Part shown: in pieces, positions 7,767-17,187 of the stretch | Layout of the letters: each line of letters opens with the position of its first letter | Position numbering within the stretch: position 1 is the stretch's first letter | Assembly: GCF_022808325.1 (NCBI RefSeq) | Contig: NZ_JALGCL010000001.1 | Span: 291,780-355,779, forward strand | Origin: Cognatiluteimonas sedimenti | Lineage (GTDB): Bacteria > Pseudomonadota > Gammaproteobacteria > Xanthomonadales > Xanthomonadaceae | DNA: 64,000 nucleotides | Direction: 5' to 3' | The notes under the pieces: model-generated | The model's input: only the letters and a program-made list of their open reading frames with translations | What the model was told of the DNA's origin: nothing | Database searches by the model: none | Position numbers and translations under genes: made by a program

Positions 7767-10067
7767 ATGTCCGCCACCTCCAAGCCCATCCCCGCCCGCA
7801 TGCGCGGCCTCAACCGCGCCGAGATCTGCGACGTCAACTTCCAGGAATTCGTGCGCGACTGGCGGCCCCATGACGGCATGGGCGGGCCTGGCACCCGGCC
7901 CGCGGCCGGCGAAGCCATCCTCCATGGCAGCGCACTGGACGCGCGCGGCTTTCGCGAACTGTTCGAGTCGCAACTGGTCAGCCGCCACCTCGACTTGATG
8001 GCGCGGGTGCTGCGGGTGCAGAACAAGGTCTTCTACACCATCGGTTCCAGCGGCCACGAGGGCAACGCGATGGTCGCGCGGCTCACGCGCCACACCGATC
8101 CGGCGTTCCTGCACTACCGCTCCGGCGGCTTCATGGCCGAGCGCTTCCGCAAGCTGCCGGGCATGGATCCGGTGATGGATTCGGCGCTGTCGTTCGCGGC
8201 ATCGAAGGATGACCCGGCCAGCGGCGGCCGCCACAAGGTCTGGGGCAGCAAGCCGCTATGGGTCCTGCCGCAGACGTCCACCATCGCCTCGCACCTGCCC
8301 AAGGCCTTCGGCACCGCGATCGCGATCGAGCAGGCGCGCCGCATCGGCCACCAGCTGCCGATCCCCGACGACAGCATTGCGATCTGCTCCTTCGGCGATG
8401 CGTCCAGCAACCACGCCACCGCGCAGACCGCGTTCAACGCCGCCGCATGGACCGCGTACCAGAAGCTGCCGGCGCCGGTGCTGTTCGTGTGCGAGGACAA
8501 CGGCATCGGCATTTCGGTGAAGACCCCGGACGGCTGGGTGGCGCGCAATTTCGCGCAGCGCGCGGACCTGGACTACTTCGCCGCCGACGGCCTCGACCTT
8601 GCCGCGGGCTACGGCGACGTGGAGCGCGCGGTCGAGCACTGCCGCCGCACCCGCCGCCCGACCTTCCTGCACCTGCGCACGACCCGGATCATGGGCCACG
8701 CCGGCACCGACTTCGAGATCGAATGGCGTTCGATCGAGGAGTTGTGCGCGGTCGAGGCGACCGACCCCCTGTTGCGCAGCGCGGCGATCGCGCTCGAGTC
8801 GGGCCTGATGTCGAAGGACGAAGTCCTGGCACTGTACGAGGACACGCGCAGGAAGTGCTTCGCCGCCGCCGAGGAGGCCGATCGGCGTCCGCGACTGTCC
8901 TCGCTGGAAGAGGTGATGGCGCCGCTGGCGCCGTACACCCCGGACGCGGTCAAGGCCGAGGCCGGGCGCGTGCCCGCGCGCGAGGCACGGATCAAGGCTT
9001 TCGGCGGAGAAGCGAAGCTGCCGGAAAAGCAGCCGGCCAGGCACCTCGCCATCCAGATCAACCAGGCCCTGCACGACCTGTTCGCCAAGTACCCCGAAGC
9101 ATTGCTGTTCGGCGAGGACGTTGCCCAGAAGGGCGGCGTGTACACGGTCACCAAGGGGCTGCAGAAGGCCTTCTCGGGTCGGCGCGTATTCAACACGCTG
9201 CTCGACGAAACCGTGATCCTCGGCCTGGCGCAGGGCTTCGCCAACATGGGCATGCTGCCGCTGCCGGAGATCCAGTACCTGGCCTATTTCCACAACGCCG
9301 CCGACCAGATCCGCGGCGAGGCCGCGAGCCTGCAGTTCTTCAGCAACGACCAGTACCGCAATCCGATGGTGGTGCGGATCGCATCGCTCGGTTACCAGCG
9401 CGGCTTCGGCGGGCATTTCCACAACGACAACTCGATCACCGCGCTGCGCGACATCCCCGGCCTCGTGGTCGGCTGCCCGTCGCGCGGCGACGACGCCGCG
9501 ACCATGCTGCGTACGCTGGCGGCGCTCGCCAAGGTCGACGGGCGCGTGTGCGCGTTCCTCGAGCCGATCGCGCTGTACATGGCCAAGGACCTGTACGCGC
9601 CGGGCGACGGCGGCTGGCTTACCGAGTACCCGGCGCCCGACCAGGCGATGCCGCTGGGCGAGGGCAGGGTCTATCCGTCTTCGTCCAAGCGGCGCGGCGA
9701 CGACGACCTGGTGATCTTCACCTTCGGCAACGGCGTGCCTATGAGCCTGCGTGCGGCCCGTGCCATCGAAGCGAAACACCAGTGGAAGGTGCGCGTGGTC
9801 GACCTGCGCTGGCTGGTGCCGCTCAACGAGGCCTTCATCCGCGAGCAAGCGGCCAGCGCCAGGCGCATCCTAATCGTCGACGAAGGCCGCCGCAGCGCCG
9901 GGGTCGGCGAGGGCATCATCACCGCCATCGTCGAGGGCGGCTACGGTGCGCGGCCGTTCCGGCGCGTGGTCGGCGCCGACACGTTCACGCCGCTGGCCGG
10001 CGCAGCGTTCCTGGTGATCCCGTCGGACGAACAGATCATCGCCGCGGCCGACAGCCTGGCGGCATGA
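7767..10067 (+). CDS. 2-oxoacid dehydrogenase E1, alpha and beta subunits fused
   Basis: 766 residues from the ATG at 7767 with GCGGAG upstream. Residues 1 to about 400 are an E1-alpha-like thiamine diphosphate domain, with the GDASSNHATAQTAFN motif near 210 and CEDNGIGIS near 243. Residues from about 425 are E1-beta-like (LFGEDVAQKGGVYTVTKGL, FNTLLDETVILGLAQGFA, RGFGGHFHNDNSI). The order matches fused branched-chain or pyruvate-type E1 enzymes, usually annotated as 2-oxoisovalerate dehydrogenase. Family reaction: decarboxylation of a 2-oxoacid and transfer of the acyl group to E2 lipoate. No E2 or E3 gene is beside it, so the substrate is not settled. The 3' end converges on ygfZ with a 10-bp gap. 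Confidence 0.85.
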   Translation: MSATSKPIPARMRGLNRAEICDVNFQEFVRDWRPHDGMGGPGTRPAAGEAILHGSALDARGFRELFESQLVSRHLDLMARVLRVQNKVFYTIGSSGHEGNAMVARLTRHTDPAFLHYRSGGFMAERFRKLPGMDPVMDSALSFAASKDDPASGGRHKVWGSKPLWVLPQTSTIASHLPKAFGTAIAIEQARRIGHQLPIPDDSIAICSFGDASSNHATAQTAFNAAAWTAYQKLPAPVLFVCEDNGIGISVKTPDGWVARNFAQRADLDYFAADGLDLAAGYGDVERAVEHCRRTRRPTFLHLRTTRIMGHAGTDFEIEWRSIEELCAVEATDPLLRSAAIALESGLMSKDEVLALYEDTRRKCFAAAEEADRRPRLSSLEEVMAPLAPYTPDAVKAEAGRVPAREARIKAFGGEAKLPEKQPARHLAIQINQALHDLFAKYPEALLFGEDVAQKGGVYTVTKGLQKAFSGRRVFNTLLDETVILGLAQGFANMGMLPLPEIQYLAYFHNAADQIRGEAASLQFFSNDQYRNPMVVRIASLGYQRGFGGHFHNDNSITALRDIPGLVVGCPSRGDDAATMLRTLAALAKVDGRVCAFLEPIALYMAKDLYAPGDGGWLTEYPAPDQAMPLGEGRVYPSSSKRRGDDDLVIFTFGNGVPMSLRAARAIEAKHQWKVRVVDLRWLVPLNEAFIREQAASARRILIVDEGRRSAGVGEGIITAIVEGGYGARPFRRVVGADTFTPLAGAAFLVIPSDEQIIAAADSLAA

Positions 10068-10077
10068 TCGCGGCGGG

Positions 10078-10944
10078 CTAGGCGCGCGCCAGCCCGTCGC
10101 GCAGCGCGCGTTCGCGCACGGCCACGCCGGCGACCGCGAGCGTGGCAGCCGGATTGCGTTCCAGCGGCAGCACCGCCAGCGCAAGTCCGCCGACGCTGCT
10201 CACGATCGTGCCGAGCGCGCGTTCGCCGTCGCCCACCTCGCTGCCCACGAGCAATGGGCCGTCGGCATCCAGCAGCGCCAGCCCACGCTTGGCCTGGCCA
10301 AGGAAATGCGTGCGCGCGACGATTTCCTGGCCCGGGTAGCAGCCCTTCTTGACGCTGTAGGCCTGCAGCCGGTCCAGCGACAACTGTTGCGGCGTCCATT
10401 GCCCGGCCTGGGTGTCGCCCAGTCGCGGCAACCCGTGCTCGAGGTCGAAGGCGGTCCAGCGGGTGGCGAAGTCCGCATCGTCGGCGTTCGCTACGTGCGT
10501 GTCGATGCGCAGCGTGCGCGGGCCGCCTTCGCCGCCGAAATCCAGTTCCAGCCCGTGTTCGGCGCCACCATCGATGCCTGACTGCGACGCGCGCACCGGC
10601 GCGGCGAACGCACCCGCGACGCACAGGTCGTCGCGTACGGCAAACGCGACCTTGCTGCGGAAGACGTAGCGCTGCAGTTGCGCGGCCAGGGCTACCGGGT
10701 CGGCATCGGGCAGCAGCAGCCACAAGGTCTGCTCGTCGAGCTTGAGCAGCGCGAACAGCGCCAGCAGCCGCCCTTTCGGCGTCAGCCAGCCGTTCCATTG
10801 CCAGTGCCCGGGCGCCAGGCCGGCAACGTCATTCATCCATTGCGCCTGCGCGAACGCGGCCGAATCCCGGCCGGACAACGCCAGGACACGATGGCCGGGC
10901 AGGGGCCGGAAGGCGTCCCGGGCAGGCTGCGGGTTGTCGGACAT
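10078..10944 (-). CDS. ygfZ: Folate-binding Fe-S cluster repair protein YgfZ
   Basis: 288 residues from the ATG at 10942-10944. The signature KKGCYPGQEIVAR near residue 190 is the K-G-C-Y-x-G-[QE]-E motif of YgfZ/IBA57. These are tetrahydrofolate-dependent proteins with a GcvT-like fold that help keep certain Fe-S enzymes active. The N-terminal part has FAQAQWMNDVAG and GRLLALFALL as in other YgfZ proteins. A longer frame exists upstream, but it overlaps the divergent sdh leader and lacks family similarity. It is divergent from the succinate dehydrogenase locus, whose Fe-S subunit could be a client. Confidence 0.9.
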   Translation of the reverse strand: MSDNPQPARDAFRPLPGHRVLALSGRDSAAFAQAQWMNDVAGLAPGHWQWNGWLTPKGRLLALFALLKLDEQTLWLLLPDADPVALAAQLQRYVFRSKVAFAVRDDLCVAGAFAAPVRASQSGIDGGAEHGLELDFGGEGGPRTLRIDTHVANADDADFATRWTAFDLEHGLPRLGDTQAGQWTPQQLSLDRLQAYSVKKGCYPGQEIVARTHFLGQAKRGLALLDADGPLLVGSEVGDGERALGTIVSSVGGLALAVLPLERNPAATLAVAGVAVRERALRDGLARA

Positions 10945-10971
10945 GGGGGCGGGACTTAGACTTGCGGGGCT

Positions 10972-11160
10972 GTGAACACGATCATGATAGGCCAAACCCC
11001 CACCGAGCCCGATGCGGTCGATTCCGCCGTCGCGCCCGGCGACCCTGCCGCGATCGCCGTCCCGGACACGCCAGTGGCAGAGGAAATCGGCGGCCGAGGC
11101 GGCCTGGATCCGGTCCGTTACGGCGACTGGGAAAAGAACGGCCGCTGCATCGATTTCTGA
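10972..11160 (+). CDS. Succinate dehydrogenase assembly factor 4-like protein (DUF1674)
   Basis: 62 residues if the GTG at 10972 is used, or 58 from the ATG at 10984; the GGGG run upstream does not decide between them. The C-terminal block GGRGGLDPVRYGDWEKNGRC (then IDF) is the diagnostic DUF1674/SDHAF4 motif. The N-terminal half is Pro/Ala-rich and probably disordered. The mitochondrial homologue binds flavinylated SdhA and protects it until it joins SdhB. The position directly in front of sdhC strongly supports that role here. Confidence 0.85.
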   Translation: MNTIMIGQTPTEPDAVDSAVAPGDPAAIAVPDTPVAEEIGGRGGLDPVRYGDWEKNGRCIDF

Positions 11161-11228
11161 GCTTTTCGAGAACGCTGTTCCGATTGTCCGCGGCGCCCGC
11201 GCCGCCCCAACGCAAGGACGAGCCGCGC

Positions 11229-11621
11229 ATGGCGACCCGCGAACGCCCCCTGTCACCGCATCTGCAGGTGTATCGCTGGCAGATCACGATGGCCATGTCG
11301 ATCCTGCACCGCGCCAGCGGCGTGATCCTCTGCGTCGGCGCATTCGCCCTGGCCTGCTGGCTGCTTGCGGTCGCCGCCGGCGGCGAAAGCTACCTGCGCG
11401 CGGCCGACCTGCTGGCGTCGCCGCTGGGCATGCTGCTGCTGTTCGGGTTCTCGCTGGCGCTGGTCTACCACCTGCTCAACGGCATCCGCCACCTGTTGTG
11501 GGACGCGGGAATGGGCTTCGAGATCCCCGAGTTCTACCGCTCCGGCTGGACCGTGGCGGTGCTGACCGTGATCCTGACCGCGGCGATCTGGTTCGCTGCC
11601 CTGCAGGGAGGTGCGGCATGA
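11229..11621 (+). CDS. sdhC: Succinate dehydrogenase cytochrome b556 subunit
   Basis: 130 residues starting MATRERPLSPHLQVYRWQIT, with AAGGA upstream. The PLSPHLQVYR and SILHRASGV motifs are the SdhC signatures; the latter lies at the quinone/haem region. Three membrane helices are visible at about residues 27-49, 60-82 and 105-126. The haem-ligand histidine is in SLALVYHLLNGIRHLLWD. It anchors the SdhAB catalytic dimer and passes electrons to ubiquinone. It overlaps sdhD by four bases. Confidence 0.93.
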   Translation: MATRERPLSPHLQVYRWQITMAMSILHRASGVILCVGAFALACWLLAVAAGGESYLRAADLLASPLGMLLLFGFSLALVYHLLNGIRHLLWDAGMGFEIPEFYRSGWTVAVLTVILTAAIWFAALQGGAA

Positions 11622-12013
11622 ACGCGCGCCACGACGACTTCCGCAATCCGCTGCAGCGCGCGCGCGGGCTGGGGTCCGGCAAGACCGGCACCGGCCATTT
11701 CTGGTGGCAGCGCGTCACCGCGATCTTCCTGGTGCCGCTGGTGGCCTGGCTGCTGGGCCTGCTGGTGTCGTTCGTCGGCGCCGACCTGGCCACGGTGCAG
11801 GTGGCGATCGCCCGCCCCTGGAACGCGATCGCGCTGTCGCTGTTCGCGATCCTGCTGTTCTGGCACGCCAAGCTCGGCCTGCAGGTGGTGATCGAGGACT
11901 ACGTGCACGCGCGCGCCGCCGAGATCGCGCTGCAGCTGGTCGTTACCCTGGCCTGCGTGCTCGGCGCGCTCGCGTCGCTGTACGCGATCGGCCGTATCGC
12001 ATTGCTGGCCTGA
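11618..12013 (+). CDS. sdhD: Succinate dehydrogenase membrane anchor subunit
   Basis: 131 residues. The N-terminus has RNPLQRARGLGSGKTGTGHF, typical of SdhD in this group. Three membrane helices lie near residues 30-50, 66-87 and 103-125. The HAKLGLQVVIEDYVH segment carries the conserved histidine/aspartate near the haem and quinone site. Translationally coupled to sdhC (ATGA overlap) and seven bases before sdhA. It completes complex II in the inner membrane. Confidence 0.92.
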   Translation: MNARHDDFRNPLQRARGLGSGKTGTGHFWWQRVTAIFLVPLVAWLLGLLVSFVGADLATVQVAIARPWNAIALSLFAILLFWHAKLGLQVVIEDYVHARAAEIALQLVVTLACVLGALASLYAIGRIALLA

Positions 12014-12019
12014 GACGAC

Positions 12020-13810
12020 ATGACAACCGCATACAAGATCACCGAACACAAGTACGACATGGTCGTGGTCGGCGCCGGCGGCGCCGGCCTGCGCGCCACC
12101 TTCGGGCTGGCGCAGAAGGGCCTGCAGACGGCGTGCATCACCAAGGTGTTCCCGACCCGCTCGCACACGGTGGCCGCCCAGGGCGGCATCTCCGCGGCGC
12201 TGGGCAACATGGGCCCGGACGACTGGCGCTTCCATTTCTACGACACGATCAAGGGCTCGGACTGGCTCGGCGACCAGGACGCGATCGAGTACATGTGCCG
12301 CGAGGCGATCCCGGCGATCATCGAGCTCGAGCACCAGGGCGTGCCGTTCTCGCGCACCGAGGACGGCCGGATCTACCAGCGCCCGTTCGGCGGCATGACC
12401 ACCGACTACGGCAAGGGCACCGCGCAACGCACCTGCGCCGCCGCCGACCGCACCGGCCACGCGATCCTGCACACGCTGTACCAGCAGTCGCTCAAGCACG
12501 ACGCGCGCTTCTTCGTCGAGTACTTCGCGCTCGACCTGATCATGGACGAGCACGGCGCCTGCAAGGGCGTGCTGGCGCTGGACATGAGCGAGGGCACGCT
12601 GCACCTGTTCCGCGCCCACGGCACGGTGCTGGCCACCGGCGGCTACGGCCGCGCCTACTTCAGCTGCACCTCGGCGCACACCTGCACCGGCGACGGCGGC
12701 GGCATGGCGCTGCGCGCCGGCCTTGGCCTGCAGGACATGGAGTTCGTGCAGTTCCATCCCACCGGCATCTACGGCGCCGGCTGCCTGATCACCGAGGGCG
12801 TGCGCGGCGAAGGCGGCATCCTGCGCAACGCCAGTGGCGAGCGCTTCATGGAGCGTTACGCGCCCAACGCCAAGGACCTGGCCTCGCGCGACGTGGTCAG
12901 CCGCGCGATGACCCTGGAAATCCGCGAAGGCCGCGGCGTCGGCGAGCACAAGGACCACATCCACCTCGACCTGACCCACCTCAACCCGGCCGACATCCAC
13001 GAAAAGCTGCCCGGCATCGCCGAGAGCGCGCGGATCTTCGCAGGCGTCGACGTCGAGAAGCAGCCGATCCCGGTGATCCCGACCGTGCACTACAACATGG
13101 GCGGCATCCCCACCAACTACCACGGCGAAGTGGTGCAGCTGCGCGGCGGCGATCCTGACGCGGTGGTGCCGGGCCTGTACGCGATCGGCGAGGCCGCCTG
13201 CGTCTCGGTGCACGGCGCCAACCGCCTGGGCTCCAATTCGCTGCTCGACCTGGTGGTGTTCGGCCGCGCGGTTGCCAACCGCTGCGCCGAGACGATCAAG
13301 CCCAGCCAGCAACACGGCCGCCTCGCCGGCGACGCCTGCGACCGTTCGCTGGCCAACCTGGACAAGGTTCGCAACGCGAACGGCAGCACCCCGACCGCGG
13401 TGATCCGCGACCGGATGCAGCGCACGATGCAGGCCGACGCCGCGGTGTTCCGCACCGGCGAGACCCTGGCCGAGGGCGTGTCGAAGATCCGCGACATCCA
13501 TGCCTCGTTCGCAGACGTGCGCGTCAGCGACCGCTCGCTGGTGTGGAACTCCGACCTGGTCGAAACCTTCGAGCTGCAGAACCTGCTTGGCCAGGCGCTG
13601 GCGACGATCACCTCGGCCGCCAACCGCACCGAGTCGCGCGGCGCGCATGCGCGCGAGGACTTCCCGGAGCGCAACGACGGGGAGTGGATGAAGCACAGCC
13701 TGTGCCGGGTGGGCGAGGACGGCAGCACCAGCATCGAGTACCGCCCGGTCCATCTCTACACCCTCGACGACGATGTCGGGGTGGTGCCGCCCAAGCCGCG
13801 CGTGTATTGA
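12020..13810 (+). CDS. sdhA: Succinate dehydrogenase flavoprotein subunit
   Basis: 596 residues, standard for SdhA. The dinucleotide-binding motif [17 protein letters not shown] is near residue 15. The histidine that covalently carries FAD is H49 in [10 protein letters not shown]. The active-site region [21 protein letters not shown] is near residue 250, and the C-terminal [20 protein letters not shown] is as expected. It oxidises succinate to fumarate in the TCA cycle. The flavin is attached with the help of SdhE (gene at 15246) and possibly the SDHAF4-like protein. A gap of 106 bp separates it from sdhB. Confidence 0.97.
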   Translation: MTTAYKITEHKYDMVVVGAGGAGLRATFGLAQKGLQTACITKVFPTRSHTVAAQGGISAALGNMGPDDWRFHFYDTIKGSDWLGDQDAIEYMCREAIPAIIELEHQGVPFSRTEDGRIYQRPFGGMTTDYGKGTAQRTCAAADRTGHAILHTLYQQSLKHDARFFVEYFALDLIMDEHGACKGVLALDMSEGTLHLFRAHGTVLATGGYGRAYFSCTSAHTCTGDGGGMALRAGLGLQDMEFVQFHPTGIYGAGCLITEGVRGEGGILRNASGERFMERYAPNAKDLASRDVVSRAMTLEIREGRGVGEHKDHIHLDLTHLNPADIHEKLPGIAESARIFAGVDVEKQPIPVIPTVHYNMGGIPTNYHGEVVQLRGGDPDAVVPGLYAIGEAACVSVHGANRLGSNSLLDLVVFGRAVANRCAETIKPSQQHGRLAGDACDRSLANLDKVRNANGSTPTAVIRDRMQRTMQADAAVFRTGETLAEGVSKIRDIHASFADVRVSDRSLVWNSDLVETFELQNLLGQALATITSAANRTESRGAHAREDFPERNDGEWMKHSLCRVGEDGSTSIEYRPVHLYTLDDDVGVVPPKPRVY

Positions 13811-13916
13811 TTTCCGTGGTTGCCGGCCCGCCTTCGACGATTCGCATGAAGATCCGTTGCACCGCGACCCCGCTTCCGGCGACCAGCCACCACCATTGAC
13901 GGATCACGGAATCCCC

Positions 13917-14753
13917 ATGGCCCAATTCAAGCTCCCGAAGAATTCGCAGGTCACGCCGGGGCGGCGCTACGCCGCGCCGGACGGCGCCACCCGCACGCGC
14001 GAATTCAAGATCTATCGCTGGAGTCCGGACGACGGCGAGAACCCGCGCCTGGACACCTACGAGATCGACCTCGACAAGTGCGGGCCGATGGTCCTGGACG
14101 CGCTGATCAAGATCAAGAACGAGGTCGACCCGACGCTGACCTTCCGCCGTTCCTGTCGCGAAGGCATCTGCGGCTCGTGCGCGATGAACATCGACGGCAC
14201 CAACACGCTGGCCTGTATCTGCGCGATCGAGGAGGCCGGCGAACCGCAGGGCGCGCTCGATCCTTTGCCGCAGAGGCCGGCGGTCAAGGGCAAGGGCGCG
14301 GTGGCGATCTATCCGTTGCCGGCGATGCGGGTGGTCAAGGACCTGGTCCCGGACATGACCCACTTCTACGCGCAGTACGCGTCGATCAAACCGTGGATCC
14401 GCACCCAGAGCGCGCCGCCGCCGGACCGCGAGCGGCTGCAGTCCAAGGAGGACCGCGCCAGGCTCGACGGGCTGTACGAATGCATCCTGTGCGGGTGCTG
14501 CACCGCCGGCTGCCCCAGCCACTGGTGGAACGGCGACCGCTACCTGGGTCCCGCGGTGCTGCTGCAGGCCTATCGCTGGATCGTCGACAGCCGCGACGAG
14601 GACACCGGCGCGCGCCTGGACGACCTCGAGGATCCGTTCAAGCTGTATCGCTGCCACACCATCCTGAACTGCACGCGCACCTGCCCGAAGGGCCTGAACC
14701 CGGCCAAGGCGATCGCGGGCATCAAGCAGCTCATGCTCGAGCGCCGCGGCTGA
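13917..14753 (+). CDS. sdhB: Succinate dehydrogenase iron-sulfur subunit, with an internal insertion
   Basis: 278 residues, slightly long for SdhB. The 2Fe-2S motif [20 protein letters not shown] is near residues 80-100. The 4Fe-4S/3Fe-4S motifs are [12 protein letters not shown] near 188 and [17 protein letters not shown] near 245. It passes electrons from the SdhA flavin to the membrane quinone. Between the 2Fe-2S domain ([10 protein letters not shown]) and the usual [17 protein letters not shown] there are roughly 17 extra residues ([17 protein letters not shown]) that I do not expect in relatives. The insertion is in frame and its codon use is normal. Confidence 0.95.
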   Translation: MAQFKLPKNSQVTPGRRYAAPDGATRTREFKIYRWSPDDGENPRLDTYEIDLDKCGPMVLDALIKIKNEVDPTLTFRRSCREGICGSCAMNIDGTNTLACICAIEEAGEPQGALDPLPQRPAVKGKGAVAIYPLPAMRVVKDLVPDMTHFYAQYASIKPWIRTQSAPPPDRERLQSKEDRARLDGLYECILCGCCTAGCPSHWWNGDRYLGPAVLLQAYRWIVDSRDEDTGARLDDLEDPFKLYRCHTILNCTRTCPKGLNPAKAIAGIKQLMLERRG

Positions 14754-14771
14754 TCGCCGCGGCTGCAATGC

Positions 14772-14793
14772 GCTCCCCGATCCACCGGGGAGC
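14772..14793 (+). terminator. Hairpin after sdhB
   Basis: GCTCCCCG (14772-14779) pairs with CGGGGAGC (14786-14793) around a six-base loop, 18 bases after the sdhB stop. No U-run follows, so it may only weaken read-through or stabilise the sdh mRNA end before the MAPEG-sdhE unit. Confidence 0.35.
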
Positions 14794-14829
14794 AGGCGCC
14801 CCCCGCGGGCGGACCAGGAGCGTTCCCGG

Positions 14830-15249
14830 ATGACCCACGCCATCTTCCTTCCAGCGGTGGCGCTCGTCGCCCTGACGTTCGTCGTCTGGCTGCGGATGTA
14901 TTTTTCGCGCATCGGCGAGATGAAGCGCGAACGCGTCCATCCGCAGGCGGTGGCGACTTCGGCACAGATGGCCGCGCGCCTGCACGACACCCGCGCCGCC
15001 GACAATTTCCGCAACCTGTTCGAGCTGCCGGTGCTGTTCTACCTGGCGCTGGTGGTGGCCGCGCTGACCGCGCAGGCAAGCGTCCCGGTGCTGGTGCTGG
15101 CATGGCTGTTCGTGGCCCTGCGCGTCGTCCACAGCGCGATCCACTGCGGCTACAACAAGGTCATGCACCGCTTCCTGGCATACCTGGCCGGCGGCATCGC
15201 CTTGTGGTTGTTGTGGGCCGTGCTGGCCGTCGGCCTTCTGCGCGCATGA
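14830..15249 (+). CDS. MAPEG family membrane protein
   Basis: 139 residues with four predicted membrane helices (about 5-22, 68-88, 91-108, 117-137). The motif [20 protein letters not shown] near residues 56-75 and [11 protein letters not shown] near 108 are typical of the MAPEG superfamily (glutathione transferase and eicosanoid-metabolism relatives). Bacterial members have unknown substrates. The ATG lies ten bases after a CAGGAG site. It overlaps sdhE by four bases, so it is translated together with the SDH assembly factor, though no link between the two is known. Confidence 0.82.
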   Translation: MTHAIFLPAVALVALTFVVWLRMYFSRIGEMKRERVHPQAVATSAQMAARLHDTRAADNFRNLFELPVLFYLALVVAALTAQASVPVLVLAWLFVALRVVHSAIHCGYNKVMHRFLAYLAGGIALWLLWAVLAVGLLRA

Positions 15250-15503
15250 GCCAGGCCGAAGACGCGATCGAGCTGCGGCGCCTGCGCTGGCGCTGCCGCC
15301 GCGGCATGCGCGAACTCGACGACCTGCTGGTGCGATGGCTGGAGCGCGAGTGGGCGTCGGCTTCCGAAGAAGGGCGCGGCGTTTTCCTACGCCTGCTGGA
15401 CTGCGAGGACGATAGGCTCTGGCGCTGGTTCCTCGGCCATGAAACCGCTCCCGATGCCGCACTCGATGCACTGGTCCAGTACATCCGCACCCTGCCGCCT
15501 TGA
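15246..15503 (+). CDS. sdhE: FAD assembly factor SdhE
   Basis: 85 residues. It shows the family motif [16 protein letters not shown] near residues 19-34 and [20 protein letters not shown] near 48-67. SdhE (YgfY/SDHAF2) binds unflavinylated SdhA and promotes covalent FAD attachment. The invariant RGxxE is present as RGMRE. The start overlaps the MAPEG stop (ATGA), and the gene also overlaps the following ygfX-like frame. Its place next to the sdh genes matches its role. Confidence 0.93.
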   Translation: MSQAEDAIELRRLRWRCRRGMRELDDLLVRWLEREWASASEEGRGVFLRLLDCEDDRLWRWFLGHETAPDAALDALVQYIRTLPP

Positions 15504-15906
15504 GTGGCGCCCTTCGCGCTGGGTGATCGGCGCGCAATGTCTGCTGGCGGTACTGGCGCCATGGGCCGTGCTCGGCAGCGAAATGCCGCGCGTGGCGGCT
15601 TGGCCGCTGGCGGGGATCGCCTGCGCCTGCGGCGCATGGGTGGCACGGCGCGAGGCCGGCAAGGCGGCGCGGCAACTCTCCTGGCCTCCGGGCGACGCAC
15701 CGGTCCTTCTGGACGGGCAGCCATTGCAGTTGGCCGAGCTGCACTGGCGCGGTCCGCTCGCGTTCCTGCGCTGGCGTGGCCCCGATGGCCGGGTTGGCCG
15801 CCTGGACTGGTGGCCGGACACGCTGCCCTCGGCGCGGCGGCGTGAACTGCGGCTGGCCGCGCGGGCGCGCACGGCTGCGCGGCCAGCGGCATCAATGGCA
15901 CCATAG
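15466..15906 (+). CDS. YgfX-like inner-membrane protein
   Basis: 146 residues if the ATG at 15466 is used; ATGs at 15439 and 15454 are in the same frame and none has a clear ribosome site. Any start overlaps sdhE, as is common for this pair. The N-terminus has [10 protein letters not shown], then two membrane helices at about residues 20-38 and 42-60. A soluble part follows with [20 protein letters not shown] and LDWWPDTL. This layout matches YgfX (CptA), which sits beside sdhE in E. coli. Sequence identity in this family is low, so the call rests on position and architecture. Confidence 0.62.
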   Translation: MHWSSTSAPCRLEWRPSRWVIGAQCLLAVLAPWAVLGSEMPRVAAWPLAGIACACGAWVARREAGKAARQLSWPPGDAPVLLDGQPLQLAELHWRGPLAFLRWRGPDGRVGRLDWWPDTLPSARRRELRLAARARTAARPAASMAP

Positions 15907-15930
15907 CCGCTGCCTCGTCGAACCGAGCCC

Positions 15931-17187
15931 ATGTTCAAGCCCATCCCCGTCGCCATCGGCCTGCGCTATCTCCGCGCCAAGCGCCGCAACGGTTTCATTT
16001 CCTTCATTTCGATGGCCTCGATCCTCGGCATCGCGATCGGAGTCGCCGCGCTGATCACCACGCTGGCGGTGATGAGCGGGTTCCAGCGCGAAATCCGCGA
16101 CCGCATGCTGGAAATGGCCGCCCATGCCACCGTGACCGCCGACGGCGACGCGATGCAGCACTGGCAGCAGGCGGTCGCCACGGCAGGCAGCGACAAGCGC
16201 GTCGCCGGTGCCGCGCCGTACGTCGAAACCCAGGCCCTGCTCGCCGGCCCGCGCCGGCAGCCGGCGATCGTTCGCGGCGTGGTCCCCGCCGACGAAGGCA
16301 AGGTTTCGGTGCTGGCGCAGAAGATGGTGCAGGGCAAGCTCGAGCAACTGGTCCCCGGCAGCTACAACATCGTGCTCGGGCGCGAACTGGCCACCTGGCT
16401 CGGCGTCGGCGTCGGCGACAGCGTGGTCGTCACCACCGACTTCCAGTCCACGCCGATGGGCGCGATCCCGCAGCTCAAGCGCTTCACCGTCAGCGGACTG
16501 TTCGAGGCCGGCTACCAGGAATACGACCGCGGCCTGGCCGTGGTCAGCATGCGCGACCTGCAGCGGCTCACGCGCATGGGCGATGGCGTCACTGGCGTGC
16601 GCCTGCGCATGCACGACATGGACATGGCCTTCGACGTCGCCCGCGACCTGGCGCTGCGGCTCCGTGGCCTGGGCCTGGACCAGGTCTATCGCGTGACCGA
16701 CTGGCAGCAGGAAAACGCCAACATGTTCCGCGCGCTCAAGCTGGAGAAGACGATGATGGCGATCCTGCTGTCGCTGATCATCGCCATGGGCGCGTTCAAC
16801 CTGGTGTCCTCCCAGGTCATGCTGGTGACCGACAAGCAGGCCGACATCGCGATCCTGCGCACGCTGGGGCTGTCGCCGCGCGGGGTGATGCAGGTGTTCA
16901 TGGTGCAGGGCTCGATGATCGGCGTGATCGGCACCGTGCTGGGCGTGGTCGGCGGCATCGTCCTGACCCTGAACCTGGAGCACATCCTGCGCGCGATCGA
17001 ACGCGTGCTCGCGGTGCAACTGATGCCCGAGGACGTGTACTACATCACCGGCCTGCCGACCCAGCTGGAAGCCAGCGACGTGACCATCATCGCCATCGTG
17101 GCGCTGGCCATGGCGTTCCTGGCGACCATCTACCCGGCCTGGCGCGCGGCGCGGACCGCACCGGCGGAGGCCTTGCGCTATGAGTAG
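15931..17187 (+). CDS. lolC: Lipoprotein-releasing ABC transporter permease (LolC/LolE/LolF type)
   Basis: 418 residues. The N-terminus [20 protein letters not shown] followed by [20 protein letters not shown] is the LolC/E signature at the first membrane helix. A large periplasmic domain (about 50-270) comes next, then three helices near 275, 320 and 385 of the FtsX/MacB permease core. It works with LolD to extract lipoproteins from the inner membrane and hand them to LolA. Only one permease gene is present next to lolD, so a single-permease LolF-type homodimer is possible. It overlaps lolD by eight bases. Confidence 0.92.
   Translation: MFKPIPVAIGLRYLRAKRRNGFISFISMASILGIAIGVAALITTLAVMSGFQREIRDRMLEMAAHATVTADGDAMQHWQQAVATAGSDKRVAGAAPYVETQALLAGPRRQPAIVRGVVPADEGKVSVLAQKMVQGKLEQLVPGSYNIVLGRELATWLGVGVGDSVVVTTDFQSTPMGAIPQLKRFTVSGLFEAGYQEYDRGLAVVSMRDLQRLTRMGDGVTGVRLRMHDMDMAFDVARDLALRLRGLGLDQVYRVTDWQQENANMFRALKLEKTMMAILLSLIIAMGAFNLVSSQVMLVTDKQADIAILRTLGLSPRGVMQVFMVQGSMIGVIGTVLGVVGGIVLTLNLEHILRAIERVLAVQLMPEDVYYITGLPTQLEASDVTIIAIVALAMAFLATIYPAWRAARTAPAEALRYE

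Noticed and set aside
15246-15906. sdhE with the ygfX-like gene as a toxin-antitoxin pair (CptAB)
   Set aside because: SdhE is established as the SdhA flavinylation factor and sits by the sdh genes here; the toxin-antitoxin reading is not supported by the sequence.
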